DNA from: Streptomyces sp. RKAG293
Lineage (GTDB): Bacteria > Actinomycetota > Actinomycetes > Streptomycetales > Streptomycetaceae
DNA: 64,000 nt
Assembly (NCBI RefSeq): GCF_023701745.1
Contig: NZ_JAJOZB010000001.1
Coordinates: forward strand, 7,115,001 to 7,179,000
Direction: 5' to 3'
Position numbers and translations under genes: made by a program. Below the pieces are notes generated by a model. That model was not told the DNA's origin. It ran no database searches and saw only the letters and a program-made list of their open reading frames with translations. Positions 17,301 to 25,503 of the stretch are shown piece after piece; position 1 is the stretch's first letter; each line of letters starts with the position of its first letter.

Positions 17301-17764
17301 TCGCCGTCCACGCCCGGATGGCGCCGGGTGCCACCCGGCCCGCCGCCAAGGCGGCCGGCGAGCTCCTCGCCGGATTCGACGCGTTCGTACCCGACGCGGC
17401 CCACATCCTGGTGAGCGCCGTGGATCTGGACGCCGAGCCGGCGGTGCTCACGGCCGCCCTCGTCCGGCTGGTGCCGCTGATCGAGGGCCGGCCCGCGCTC
17501 GCGGTACGGACCGCCCAGATCCTGCGCGGACGGCTGAAGACCGCGGGGCAGCCGGGCACCCCGGACGGCCTGCTGCACGCGGCCCGCCGGCTGTCCACGG
17601 CGGACGGCTGTCTCGCGGGGCTGCTCGCCGTCGCCCTCACCGAGGTGGGCGGCAGACGCACACAGTGGTCGGAGTCCTGGCGCGAGCAGCTGCGGCTGCT
17701 GCGCCGCCACCCGCACCCGGACGTCCGGGACGAGGCGCTGCTGCTGGCGACGGCACCCGAATAG
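14339..17764 (+). CDS. Large helical-repeat (HEAT/ARM-like) protein of unknown function
   Basis: This 1141-residue protein has no signal peptide or membrane segment and no recognised catalytic motif. Throughout it shows paired amphipathic helices of HEAT style, for example DPDALVRGYAVKAVERGHI, DAPAAVRRQVVRAVVADRR, EPARATAVLGTMERLRNEQDPVRSAALAALA and HPHPDVRDEALLLATAPE. Such repeats usually act as protein scaffolds, or in DNA glycosylase-like or lyase-type HEAT proteins. The start could be ATG 14339 or ATG 14351; GAGGGA at 14318 is rather distant from both. It is a single gene between tRNA-Leu and a terminator. It differs from its neighbours in having no regulator or enzyme partner. Confidence 0.75.
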   Translation: MIALMARTPHDSGSLADALLTALDPLPYPARMRELARRARGAAARGDLGVLLRGLSGRGAYERRLAAAAAAVGRDVGYLQVRLADPDALVRGYAVKAVERGHIPDAAVVEVLDDAPAAVRRQVVRAVVADRRSALADRLIDPYRTCWGDEEAARLLAACGTATVVRLLPELSHAVRGWALLGLRHPVEVLDEAGRQLEALPETMRDAWWEGRAAGVAAAVSAEPERVLDLLERLCPGPPPARILDRIDDLVSAEPGRTLRYLLAPERTGALLRRGLKRSTLGRLVRLDPPELVDLGRAMSQDHAALAKLLKALPPSRRNVLFDAFTSGQDLGRAVLDPVLLAVLPHARRESEARRMAAQARERGESWTAVLTAVSFLPVAEAVEELTAATRRPAAEDRAQAWPLLVRNAARSGEPARATAVLGTMERLRNEQDPVRSAALAALAETPARLFTDGDADALERITTDAIEARDSSWKTHHALRTLAVNLLREHATTREQRLVGWALSTLERLHGHTGGVDLGRLDEGLRRGQEHEVFAALRPWLEAGAAKADHSLTFALTRSLGRRARAMPQLRELLWQAIRFGDNATVEQAIGYWLEGSPDRDTEVLAILELEPSTAVLQPVLHILTEHRTDLLDAVLGDTPPYGRFLVEGAPWMPWIGSSVNGWLPRHQAAAARLLARRAADASLPMHERTAAIAQAAVIPELGSGLVRRFTGSSSVPLAEAALGALVWTDRPGEALPELLAHVGGDRARVAAYAAARATLYVEPSRLQAHLRAVLLPDETAPTKVTSRKEAARLAATRLPLADAAALLADAYRRAGQHHDVRAACVAFTTGLLGCEPAWELLEAAATGGPEVRQAVLRTQPLDIADRYRGRYARLVTAVCESADPETALRAFGALPQWALWAPEAAEVVVSAVTDLDNRETWSAAAGALIALAISGSAVSAGSGQGDPLARALASLVAAAALPDEPDAAPDRDRPARRRVRALAEHLAVHARMAPGATRPAAKAAGELLAGFDAFVPDAAHILVSAVDLDAEPAVLTAALVRLVPLIEGRPALAVRTAQILRGRLKTAGQPGTPDGLLHAARRLSTADGCLAGLLAVALTEVGGRRTQWSESWREQLRLLRRHPHPDVRDEALLLATAPE

Positions 17765-17771
17765 GGCCGGG

Positions 17772-17796
17772 GCCGGGCGCGACGAACGCGCCCGGC
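17772..17796. terminator. Bidirectional hairpin terminator
   Basis: A perfect 10-bp stem (GCCGGGCGCG / CGCGCCCGGC) with a 5-base loop lies between the convergent helical-repeat and VOC genes. Confidence 0.75.
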
Positions 17797-17806
17797 ACGG
17801 GCTTGA

Positions 17807-18598
17807 TCAGGACTGTGCGGGGGCCGTGGTCGCTACCACGGCGAAGGCGGCGCCCTGCGGGTCCACCACGACTGCCATCCGGCCGACCTTGTCCATGTCG
17901 AAGGGGGGCGCCATCACGGAGCCGCCGGCGCGGACCAGGGCGTCGACCGTGCTGTCGACGTCGTCCACGGCGAAGTTCACCAGCCAGTGCGGCGGGACGC
18001 CTTCCGGCATGTTCTCCATGCCCTGCATGCCGCCGATGGTGCGGCCCTTGACCTGGAAGCCGGTGAACTCCGGCATGTCCGGCATCGGGCCGGCCGCCAG
18101 CCCCAGCGCCGCCTCGTAGAAGGTGCCGGCCGCCTTCGGGTCGGGGGTGGCGAGCTGGTTCCAGACCAGGGCGCCGGGCTCGTTGACGATCTGCGCGCCG
18201 GGGAACTCCTTCGGCTGCCAGACGCCGAACACCGCGCCCTGCGGGTCCACGGCGACCAGCATCCGGCCCGTCTCGCCGACGTCCATCGCGGGGGCCATCA
18301 CCGTGCCGCCGTTCGCGCTGATCGCGGCCTGCGTGGCGTCGGCGTCGGCGGTGGAGAAGTAGCTGGTCCAGTTGGGTGGCGGTGCGGGCTCGTCGCCCAT
18401 CGACATCGCCTTCATGATCCCGGCGACCGGCTTGCCCTTCAGCGTGCAGATCGAGTAGCCGCCGAACTCCTCGGCGCCGACCTCGCCCTGCCAGCCGAAG
18501 AGGTCCCGGTAGAAGTCCAGGGCGGCCTGCTGGTCCGGAACCATCAGGTCGATCCAGCACGGTGTTCCGGGTTCGTACGGAGCGGTGACTTCGGACAT
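17807..18598 (-). CDS. VOC family protein, two glyoxalase-like domains
   Basis: The 263 residues contain two vicinal-oxygen-chelate domains. The first is GTPCWIDLMVPDQQAALDFYRDLFGW to GAVFGVWQPKEFPG and the second is GALVWNQLATPDPKAAGTFYEAALGL to GAAFAVVATT. Each has the beta-alpha-beta-beta-beta pattern and the DPQGA.F end motif. Proteins of this class are annotated as glyoxalase/bleomycin-resistance-like, but the substrate cannot be deduced. The gene lies alone and opposite to the helical-repeat gene. Confidence 0.88.
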   Translation of the reverse strand: MSEVTAPYEPGTPCWIDLMVPDQQAALDFYRDLFGWQGEVGAEEFGGYSICTLKGKPVAGIMKAMSMGDEPAPPPNWTSYFSTADADATQAAISANGGTVMAPAMDVGETGRMLVAVDPQGAVFGVWQPKEFPGAQIVNEPGALVWNQLATPDPKAAGTFYEAALGLAAGPMPDMPEFTGFQVKGRTIGGMQGMENMPEGVPPHWLVNFAVDDVDSTVDALVRAGGSVMAPPFDMDKVGRMAVVVDPQGAAFAVVATTAPAQS

Positions 18599-18763
18599 CT
18601 GGCGTCTCCCAGCGGTGGTCCGCCGCGGGCGGCGCCCGGGCGTGTGTGTATCCCCCGCTGACCACCTTCCTCGCGGTCCGCCGTTACCGCCATCGGGCGC
18701 GCGGCGGCCGCCCGGTGATTTTCCGCCGCCCGTTGACTCTCCGGGCCGGCAGGGCGCCGCGGG

Positions 18764-19729
18764 TCAGTACCGGGTGCCCGTGGCGGCCGGGAGGTCGTTC
18801 AATTCGGTGAGGTCGGCGGGGGAGAGGGTGAGGTCGGCGGCGCCCGCGTTGTCCGTGAGGTACTTCGGGGTCTTGGTGCCGGGGATGGGGACGACGTAGC
18901 GGCCCTGCGCGAGGACCCAGGCGAGGGCGACCTGGGCGGGGGTGGAGCCGGTGCGCTCGGCGATGGCGCGGACCGTGCCGACCATGGCGAGGTTGGTGCG
19001 CAGCGCCTCCTGCTGGAAGCGGGGGAGGTTGCGGCGCATGTCGTCGGCGGGGAGGTCGTCGTACGAGCTGAAGCGGCCGGCGAGGAAGCCGCGGCCCAGC
19101 GGGGAGAACGGCAGGAAGGCGATGCCCTCGCGTTCGCAGTGGGGCAGGACGTCCGCCAGCGCGTCGCGGGTCCACAGCGACAGCTCGGACTGGACGGAGG
19201 CGACCGGGTGGACGGCGTGGGCCCGCTCGATCTCCTCGACCGAGGCCTCGGACAGGCCGATCCTGCGGGCCTTTCCCGCGGCCACCACCTCCGCGAGGGC
19301 GCCCCAGGTCTCCTCGACCGGGACCTCGGTGTCGATGCGGTGCAGCTGGTAGAGGTCGACGTGATCGGTGCCCAGCCGGCGCAGGCTCGCGTCGATCGAC
19401 GCCTTGATGTGCTCCGGGCGCCCGTTCCGGCCGTAGACGGGCCGTCCCTCGTCGGTGCCGGTCAGCACCAGGCCCACTTTGGTGGCCAGTACGGCCCGCT
19501 CCCGGTAGGGGCCCGCGAGCGCTCGGCCGACCAACTCCTCGTTGGTGTAGGGACCGTAGGCGTCGGCGGTGTCGATGAGCGTCACACCCAGGTCGAGGGC
19601 GCGCCGGACGACGTCGACGGACACGGTGTCGTCACGGCCGCTCGGGTCGTAGGCATGGGTCATGCCCATGCAGCCGAGTCCGACGACGCCCACGGCGGGG
19701 CCCTTGCTGCCGAGTGTGGTGGTGCGCAT
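18764..19729 (-). CDS. Aldo/keto reductase
   Basis: This 321-residue NADPH-dependent TIM-barrel oxidoreductase belongs to the AKR13-like group. It begins MRTTTLGSKGPAVGVVGLGCMGM and shows LIDTADAYGPYTNEELVGRAL (Asp and Tyr of the catalytic tetrad), VLATKVGL (Lys), DLYQLHRID (His), FLPFSPLGRGFLAG and VVPIPGTKTPKYL. GGAG lies 8 bases before the ATG. It is followed after 120 bp on the same strand by no further gene, and preceded upstream by the pseudouridine kinase gene, which ends 120 bp before its start. The physiological carbonyl substrate is unknown. Confidence 0.92.
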   Translation of the reverse strand: MRTTTLGSKGPAVGVVGLGCMGMTHAYDPSGRDDTVSVDVVRRALDLGVTLIDTADAYGPYTNEELVGRALAGPYRERAVLATKVGLVLTGTDEGRPVYGRNGRPEHIKASIDASLRRLGTDHVDLYQLHRIDTEVPVEETWGALAEVVAAGKARRIGLSEASVEEIERAHAVHPVASVQSELSLWTRDALADVLPHCEREGIAFLPFSPLGRGFLAGRFSSYDDLPADDMRRNLPRFQQEALRTNLAMVGTVRAIAERTGSTPAQVALAWVLAQGRYVVPIPGTKTPKYLTDNAGAADLTLSPADLTELNDLPAATGTRY

Positions 19730-19849
19730 GGGTGCTGCTCCTTCGGACGGCGGCGGAGTCGGCCGGTCGCGGGATCGACGGACCGCGGAACCGCCCCGCT
19801 GCGTGATCGGCGACGATCATCACCTTGCCGTATGACAGTGCGCAGGGGC

Positions 19850-20755
19850 TCATGAATATTCCGGCCGGCCGCCCACCGCGGCGACCGCCGCCGCGCCCGT
19901 ACGGCAGCCCGCGGCGGCCGCTCCCGCCAGGTCCGCGCCGGTGAGCCGGGCCGCCAGGAACCCGCCGGCGAAGGCGTCGCCGGCCCCCGTGGTGTCGACG
20001 GCGTCCGCCGCGACTCCGGGCACGCGGGCGGTGACCTTTCCCCGCTCGGCGACCAGCGCACCGGCGCCGCCGAGTTTGACCACCGCCACTCCATGGGCGG
20101 CGCTCAACCGCTCGGCGGCGCGCACGGGATCGGGGTCGCCGGTCAGCAACCGGGCCTCCGCGAGATTCGGCAGCAGCAGGTCGGCGCCCGCGACGGCGTC
20201 CAGGAAACGGCGGACGCCGAGCTGCTGGAGGAAGCCGGTGGAGGCGGGATCCACGCTCACCGGGATGTGCCGGGCGCGGGCCGCGGCCATGGCCAGCGCG
20301 GCGAGTTCCCGGCCGGGCTCGTTGAAGAACAGATAGCCGGAAAGGTGCAGCCGGCCGGCGCCGTCGAGCAGCGCCGCGTCCCAGTCCTCCGGGCCGAGCC
20401 GCACGCTCGCGCCGCTGTCGGTGACCAGGGTGCGCTCCGCCGCCGCGTCGACCAGGGCGATCACGACGGCGGTCGGCAGCGACGGGTCGACGCGCACATG
20501 CGGCTGTACCCCGCAGCGCCGCAACACATCCCGGTGCCAGTCGGCGGAATCCGCCCCGGCACGGGCCAGCAGCCGCACGTCGGCCCCCGAACGGGCAGCC
20601 CACGAAGCGGTGTTGGCGCCGGACCCGCCGGGCCTGACCGCGATCCTGGCGGAGGTGTCGGTGTCGGGCGCGAGCGGCTTGTGGTGCCGCGCCACGATGT
20701 CGGTGACGACGTCACCGATGACCAGCAGGGACGTCCCGGCGGCGGCCGCCGTCAT
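19850..20755 (-). CDS. PfkB-family carbohydrate kinase, probable pseudouridine kinase
   Basis: This 301-residue ribokinase-fold kinase has the N-terminal GGSGANTASWAARSGADVRLLARAG signature and the C-terminal DTTGAGDAFAGGFLAARL signature with the catalytic Asp. Its ATG overlaps the stop of the psuG gene (ATGA). PsuK phosphorylates pseudouridine and PsuG splits the 5'-phosphate, so the coupled arrangement supports pseudouridine kinase rather than a sugar kinase. The family assignment is firm; the substrate rests on context. Confidence 0.82.
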   Translation of the reverse strand: MTAAAAGTSLLVIGDVVTDIVARHHKPLAPDTDTSARIAVRPGGSGANTASWAARSGADVRLLARAGADSADWHRDVLRRCGVQPHVRVDPSLPTAVVIALVDAAAERTLVTDSGASVRLGPEDWDAALLDGAGRLHLSGYLFFNEPGRELAALAMAAARARHIPVSVDPASTGFLQQLGVRRFLDAVAGADLLLPNLAEARLLTGDPDPVRAAERLSAAHGVAVVKLGGAGALVAERGKVTARVPGVAADAVDTTGAGDAFAGGFLAARLTGADLAGAAAAGCRTGAAAVAAVGGRPEYS

Positions 20756-21693
20756 ATGTGCCGCGACCAGTCCGCGGCGATCGCGGAGGCGAGCCGGACA
20801 TTGCCCCGCACCGCCGCCAGATTCGCCTCCAGGGAGGCGCCGCCGGTGTGTTCGGCGAAGTACGCGAGCAGAAACGGCGTGATGGCCTGCCCGGTGACGC
20901 CCGCCGCGCGAGCCGCCTCATGGGCCTCGACCAGTACGCGGTCGTGCAGCGCGGGATCGAGCTGCTCCGCCTCCGGTACGGGATTGGCCACGATCAGCGC
21001 GGCGCCCGGACCGCCCAGCGCGTCCTGGGCGCGCATCACGGCGGCGACCTCGGAGGGTTCCTGCAGCGTCCAGTCGAGTGGCTCACCGGAACTCGTCAGG
21101 TAGAAGCCGGGGAAGGTGCCGGTGCGGAAGCCGAGGACGCCGACGCCGAGCGTCTCCAGCCGCTGCAGGGTGGCCGGCACGTCGAGTATCGACTTCACAC
21201 CCGCGCAGACGACCGTGATGCGGGTGCGGGCGAGCAGCTTGAGGTCCGCGGACTCGTCCTGATGGCTGACCCAGTCCCGGTGCACCCCGCCGAGACCGCC
21301 GGTGGCGAAGACCCGGATCCCGGCACGCGCGGCCAGGAACGCCGTGCCGGAGACCGTCGTCGCGCCGCTGGCGCCGGTGGCGAGCGCCGGGGCGAGGTCA
21401 CGGAAGCCGAGTTTGCGCAGGCCCTGGTCGCTCGCGACCCGCTCCAGCTGATCCTTGCCGAGCCCGATGTGCGCGGTCCCGTCGAGGACGGCGACGGTCG
21501 CCGGGACGGCGCCCGCGGCGCGGACGATCTCCTCCAGTTCCACGGCCACCCGGAGGTTGCGGGGCCGGGGGAGACCGTGGGCGATGATCGTCGATTCGAG
21601 GGCCACCACCGGCGCGCGCCGGTCGAGGGCGTCCCGCACTTCGTCGGAGAGCGCAAGGGACAGCGAGGAGGGAACGACTGTACGAGGGTCCAT
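20752..21693 (-). CDS. psuG: Pseudouridine-5'-phosphate glycosidase
   Basis: PsuG cleaves the C-C glycosidic bond of pseudouridine 5'-phosphate to uracil and ribose 5-phosphate, completing pseudouridine salvage with the kinase downstream. The 313 residues carry VALESTIIAHGLPRPRN near the start (active-site Glu), AVLDGTAHIGL, ASGATTVSGTAFLAARAGIRVFATGGLGGVHR, VVCAGVKSILDVPATLQRLETLGV and GQAITPFLLAYFAEHTGGASLEANLA. The length and order are standard. The ATG at 21693 is the first of the two-gene unit. The ABC-F gene ends 42 bp upstream on the same strand. Confidence 0.95.
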   Translation of the reverse strand: MDPRTVVPSSLSLALSDEVRDALDRRAPVVALESTIIAHGLPRPRNLRVAVELEEIVRAAGAVPATVAVLDGTAHIGLGKDQLERVASDQGLRKLGFRDLAPALATGASGATTVSGTAFLAARAGIRVFATGGLGGVHRDWVSHQDESADLKLLARTRITVVCAGVKSILDVPATLQRLETLGVGVLGFRTGTFPGFYLTSSGEPLDWTLQEPSEVAAVMRAQDALGGPGAALIVANPVPEAEQLDPALHDRVLVEAHEAARAAGVTGQAITPFLLAYFAEHTGGASLEANLAAVRGNVRLASAIAADWSRHI

Positions 21694-21735
21694 CTCTCAT
21701 TCCTGTCGGACCGCCGGCGTTCCCAAACCTCCAGC

Positions 21736-23385
21736 TCACACCTCCCTCCACGCCTCCCGCTCCGGCTCCCCGCCGGCGGTGGGCGGATCGATGCCCGTCA
21801 GCTCGCCGTCGAGCCGCACCCAGCGGGTGATGCCGATGCCGTGCAGGAACGGAAGATCGTGTCCGGCCACGATCAGCGCTCCCTGGTACGAGGCCAGGGC
21901 CGCCGTGAGCCGGCGCACGCTGGCCAGGTCCAGATTGTTCGTCGGCTCGTCGAGCATCAGCAGCTGTGGAGCGGGATCGGCGAGCATCAGCGCGGCGAGC
22001 GACGCGCGGAACCGTTCACCGCCCGAGAGGGTGCCGACCGGTTGGTCCGCGCGCCCGCCCCGGAAGAGGAAACGGGCCAGCCGCGCCCTGATCTGGTTGT
22101 CGGTCGCGCCGGGCGCGAAGCGGGCGACATTGCCCGCGACCGTCAGCCCGTCGTCGAGCAGGTCGAGCCGCTGCGGCAGGTACCGCATCGGTACGTGCGC
22201 CACCGCCTCGCCCGCCACCGGCTCGAGCTGCCCGGCGATCGTCCGCAGCAGGGTGGACTTGCCCGCCCCGTTGCGGCCCAGGAGCGCGATCCGCTCCGGG
22301 CCGTGCACGTCCAGGTCGGCGCGGGCGCCGTAGCGGACCTCCAGCCCGCGCAGGGTCAGTACGGTCCGGCCGGCGGGGACGGCGGTGTGCGGCAGGTCGA
22401 TGCGGATCTCGTCGTCGTCCCTGACCGCCTCGACGGCCTCGTCGAACCGCTCCTTGGCCTCCTCCAGCTTCTCGGTGTGCATGATGCGGTGCTTGCCGGC
22501 GGAGACCTGGGCGTCGCGCTTGCGCTGGTTCATCACGATCTTCGGCTCGCGCTTCCGGTCGGACATCTTCTGGCCGTAGCGGGCCCGGTGGGCCAGCTTG
22601 ATCCGGGCCTCGGCCAGGTCGCGCTTCTGCCGGCGCATCTCGGTCCCGGCCACCCGCACCATCCGTTCCGCGGCCTCCTGCTCGACGGCGAGCGCCTCCT
22701 CGTACGCCGAGAAGTTCCCGCCGTACCAGTGCGTCTCGCCGCCGCGCAGATCGGCGATCCGGTCGACCAGCTCCAGCAGCTCCCGGTCGTGGCTGACCAC
22801 GAGCAGCAGCCCGGACCAGGACGCGACGGCCTCATGGAGGCGGCGCCGGGCGTCCAGGTCCAGATTGTTGGTCGGCTCGTCGAGCAGCAGGACGTCCGGC
22901 CGGCGCAGCAGCAGCGCGGCCAGCCGCAGCAGCACCGACTCGCCGCCCGACACCTCGCCGATGGTGCGGTCGAGGGTGATGTGACCGAGGCCGAGCTGGT
23001 CGAGGGTGGCGAGGGCGCGTTCCTCCACATCCCAGTCGTCGCCGACCGCGGCGAAGTGCTCCTCGCTCGCGTCGCCGCCCTCGATCGCGTGCAGGGCGGC
23101 GCGGGTCACGTCGATGCCGAGCGCGGTGTCGACCCTGACGGACGTGTCGAGCGAGACGTTCTGCGGCAGGTAGCCGATCTCGCCGGAGACCCGCACCGTC
23201 CCCTCGGCCGGGCGCAGTTCACCGGCGATGAGCCGGAGCAGCGTCGACTTCCCCGAGCCGTTGAGTCCGATCAGGCCGGTGCGGCCGGGGCCGGCGGCGA
23301 AGTCGAAGTCGTCGAGCACGGGGGTGCCGTCCGGCCAGGAGAAGGAGAGACGGGAGCAGCTGATGGAAAGGGGGGTGAATGCCAT
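21736..23385 (-). CDS. ABC-F family ATPase
   Basis: This 549-residue soluble protein has two ATP-binding cassettes and no membrane domain, as in ribosome-acting ABC-F proteins. Cassette 1 has GLNGSGKSTLL, SGGESVLLRLA and LLLDEPTNNLDLD. The inter-domain linker is charged and helical (about residues 240-310). Cassette 2 has GRNGAGKSTLL, SGGERFRASLA and LMLDEPTNNLDLA. The ATG at 23385 is supported by AGGAGG about 6 bases upstream; the frame is open further upstream but without a better start. It may be an antibiotic-resistance ABC-F or a housekeeping translation factor; the sequence does not settle which. Confidence 0.88.
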   Translation of the reverse strand: MAFTPLSISCSRLSFSWPDGTPVLDDFDFAAGPGRTGLIGLNGSGKSTLLRLIAGELRPAEGTVRVSGEIGYLPQNVSLDTSVRVDTALGIDVTRAALHAIEGGDASEEHFAAVGDDWDVEERALATLDQLGLGHITLDRTIGEVSGGESVLLRLAALLLRRPDVLLLDEPTNNLDLDARRRLHEAVASWSGLLLVVSHDRELLELVDRIADLRGGETHWYGGNFSAYEEALAVEQEAAERMVRVAGTEMRRQKRDLAEARIKLAHRARYGQKMSDRKREPKIVMNQRKRDAQVSAGKHRIMHTEKLEEAKERFDEAVEAVRDDDEIRIDLPHTAVPAGRTVLTLRGLEVRYGARADLDVHGPERIALLGRNGAGKSTLLRTIAGQLEPVAGEAVAHVPMRYLPQRLDLLDDGLTVAGNVARFAPGATDNQIRARLARFLFRGGRADQPVGTLSGGERFRASLAALMLADPAPQLLMLDEPTNNLDLASVRRLTAALASYQGALIVAGHDLPFLHGIGITRWVRLDGELTGIDPPTAGGEPEREAWREV

Positions 23386-23730
23386 GAGGGCCTCCTGGTT
23401 GCTGGATGAGAGGGCAACTGCGGAGACACCGGAACGCGACGCGGCTCGACCCCGGAGGGGAGATGGCTGGGTGGTGACGCCCTGGCGGAACGGAAGGCGG
23501 GTCACACTGCCGAGGTCGCACTCGGGCACGCGGGAATCCCACGGGCACGGTGTCTCATGACCTCAGACGCGCAACGGCCTTCTCCGATCGACGACAACAG
23601 GGCCGACGACGACGTTACGCCGGGGGTGGTGGGCGGGCAACGCCTTTTCCGCCCGCCGCCCGCCGCCCGGGGGTCGGGGGTCGCGGATGCCTTCTTCCGT
23701 GGCGGCGCGCGATGTGCTGAGGTGATGCCC
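23386..23730. promoter_or_regulatory. Divergent promoter region between ABC-F and nitroreductase genes
   Basis: These 345 bp hold the start signals of both flanking genes. On the minus strand a short frame of 18 codons (MRHRARGIPACPSATSAV, 23502-23558) ends about 115 bases before the ABC-F start and could be a regulatory leader peptide. On the plus side GGCGGGC (23632-23638) pairs with GCCCGCC (23651-23657). No clear promoter consensus was identified. Confidence 0.35.
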
Positions 23731-24393
23731 ATGGTTGACGACTCCGCATATCCCACGGTGCCGCTCCACCCCCACACGGTCCCCGCCCACGAGGCGGAGG
23801 CGCGCAGCCGCACCTTCCACGAGGTCATGGCGAGCCGGCGGACCGTGCGGGACTTCTCCTCCCGGCCGATCCCGCAGGGCGTCGTCGAATGGGCGATCCG
23901 CACCGCGGCCACCGCCCCGAGCGGGGCGAACGTGCAGCCCTGGCGTTTCGTCGTCCTCACCGACCCGGAGCGCAAACGCACCCTGCGCGAGGCCGCGGAG
24001 GCCGAGGAGCGCGAGTTCTACGAGCGCCGGGCCTCCGAGGAGTGGCTGACGGCCCTCGCCCCGATCGGCACCGACTGGCACAAGCCGTTCCTCGAGGACG
24101 CCCCGGCCGTCATCGTCGTCTTCGAGGTCCACAAGGGCCCGGAATCGCCCCGGCCCTACTACACCAAGGAGTCGGTGGGGATCGCCGTCGGCCTGCTGCT
24201 GGCCTCCCTCCACCAGGCGGGTCTGGCCACCCTCACCCACACCCCCAGCCCGATGCGCTTCCTGAACGACGTCTGCGACCGCCCGCCCGAGGAGCGCGCC
24301 TCGTACGTCATCCCGGTCGGGTACCCGGCGGAAGGCGCCCGGGTCCCGGACATCCACCGCAAGGATCTCGACCAGGTCGTGGTCCGGCTCTGA
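23731..24393 (+). CDS. Nitroreductase family protein
   Basis: This 220-residue FMN-dependent oxidoreductase has SRTFHEVMASRRTVRDFSSRPIP and ATAPSGANVQPWRFVVLTDP near the start (FMN phosphate and isoalloxazine contacts), YYTKESVGIAVGLLLASLHQAGLATLTHTPSPM in the middle, and VIPVGYPAEGARVP at the end. The set resembles the iodotyrosine-deiodinase-like branch of nitroreductases. ATG 23731 is chosen because GAGG at 23719-23722 is 8 bases away; the ATG at 23725 is too close. It is divergent from the ABC-F gene and followed by the initiator tRNA. Confidence 0.88.
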   Translation: MVDDSAYPTVPLHPHTVPAHEAEARSRTFHEVMASRRTVRDFSSRPIPQGVVEWAIRTAATAPSGANVQPWRFVVLTDPERKRTLREAAEAEEREFYERRASEEWLTALAPIGTDWHKPFLEDAPAVIVVFEVHKGPESPRPYYTKESVGIAVGLLLASLHQAGLATLTHTPSPMRFLNDVCDRPPEERASYVIPVGYPAEGARVPDIHRKDLDQVVVRL

Positions 24394-24504
24394 CCGGCCG
24401 GGCCGGTTGTACCGGCTCCCGGGGAGCACCGCGCGGGTTGCGTGGCACCGCGCGGATAATGATTTGGTCCTGCGTCACCCAACGCGTAGAGTCAGGTTTA
24501 CCGA

Positions 24505-24578
24505 CGCGGGGTGGAGCAGCTCGGTAGCTCGCTGGGCTCATAACCCAGAGGTCACAGGTTCAAATCCTGTTCCCGCTA
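24505..24578 (+). tRNA. Initiator tRNA-fMet (anticodon CAT)
   Basis: The 74-base tRNA has anticodon CAT in the loop CTCATAA and three consecutive G-C pairs in the anticodon stem (CTGGG/CCCAG). Position 1 is an unpaired C facing T at the acceptor end. The mismatch and the GGG/CCC stem are hallmarks of an initiator. The 3' CCA is not encoded. Confidence 0.96.
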
Positions 24579-24585
24579 CTCACAC

Positions 24586-24621
24586 AGCAGGCCCGGTGCG
24601 CAAGCACCGGGCCTGCTGCTT
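24586..24621 (+). terminator. Terminator of initiator tRNA
   Basis: A perfect 14-bp stem (AGCAGGCCCGGTGC / GCACCGGGCCTGCT) with a GCAA tetraloop is followed by GCTTTG, 8 bases after the tRNA. Confidence 0.85.
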
Positions 24622-24699
24622 TGTCATGTGCCGGTGCTGGGTGGGTGGCGACGCCGCAAAGCAGCTGATCGGGAAGATCCGTTGGGATATACCGGACCG

Positions 24700-25503
24700 A
24701 TGTATGAGCAGAGCCCCGGTGCCGACCGATCGCCCGTCGTCCTCCATGTCCCGCACAGTTCACGGACGCTGACTCCCGCCGCACGAGGGAGCGTTCTGCT
24801 GGACGACGCCCAGCTGTCGCGGGAGCTGGACCACATGACGGACGCCCATACCGACCTCATCGCCGGCCGGGCGGCGGACGGCGCCGCCGTCACGCCCTGG
24901 ACGCACGCCAATCTGCTCTCGCGCCTCGTCGTCGACCCCGAGCGATTCCCCGACGAGCGGGAGGAGATGCGGGCGGTGGGCATGGGCGCGGTCTACACCG
25001 GCACCTCGCAGCGCGGGCGGCTGCGCAACGAGGACCCCGGTCACGAACGGGAGCTGCTCGCCGAGCACTTCGACCCGTACGCGGCCGCGTTCACCGAGCT
25101 GATCGACGACCGCCTCGCCGCCACCGGCCGCGCCGTCATCATCGACGTGCACTCGTACCCGTCCCGGCCGCTGCCCTACGAACTGCACGCGGCCGGCGCC
25201 CGCCCCGCCGTGTGTCTGGGCACCGACGAGCACCACACCCCGCCCTGGCTGCTCGACGCCGCCCGCCGGGCCTTCGCGGACTGCGGTGAGCTCGGCCTCA
25301 ACACCCCGTTCGCCGGCTGCTACGTCCCGCTCAAGCACTACGGCCACCGCACCGAGGTGTCCGCGCTCATGATCGAGGTCCGCCGGGACCTCTATATGAC
25401 CGAGCCGGGCGGAGCGCCCACCGACGGTCTGTCCGCCGTGGTGCGGGCACTCACCGCGCTCGTCGACGCCGTCACGGGGCCGGCGGCCCGTCCAGCTCCT
25501 TGA
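24700..25503 (+). CDS. N-formylglutamate amidohydrolase family protein
   Basis: This 267-residue enzyme belongs to the family that hydrolyses N-formyl-glutamate (HutG type) or related amides. It shows VVLHVPHSSR (metal/active-site His), LDHMTDAHTD, VVDPERFPDE, VIIDVHSYPSRPLPYE and VSALMIEVRRDLYMT, in family order. The start taken is ATG 24700 (MYEQSPG). TATACC lies 6 bases upstream and no Shine-Dalgarno is seen, so transcription may begin at the start codon (leaderless); an upstream in-frame start is possible. Its 3' end overlaps the convergent MmcQ/YjbR gene by 32 bp. No other histidine-degradation gene is nearby. Confidence 0.85.
   Translation: MYEQSPGADRSPVVLHVPHSSRTLTPAARGSVLLDDAQLSRELDHMTDAHTDLIAGRAADGAAVTPWTHANLLSRLVVDPERFPDEREEMRAVGMGAVYTGTSQRGRLRNEDPGHERELLAEHFDPYAAAFTELIDDRLAATGRAVIIDVHSYPSRPLPYELHAAGARPAVCLGTDEHHTPPWLLDAARRAFADCGELGLNTPFAGCYVPLKHYGHRTEVSALMIEVRRDLYMTEPGGAPTDGLSAVVRALTALVDAVTGPAARPAP

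Noticed and set aside
14121..17764. Integrative element at tRNA-Leu
   Set aside because: No integrase, no excisionase and no second copy of the tRNA 3' end were seen within the window; the helical-repeat gene alone is not enough evidence.
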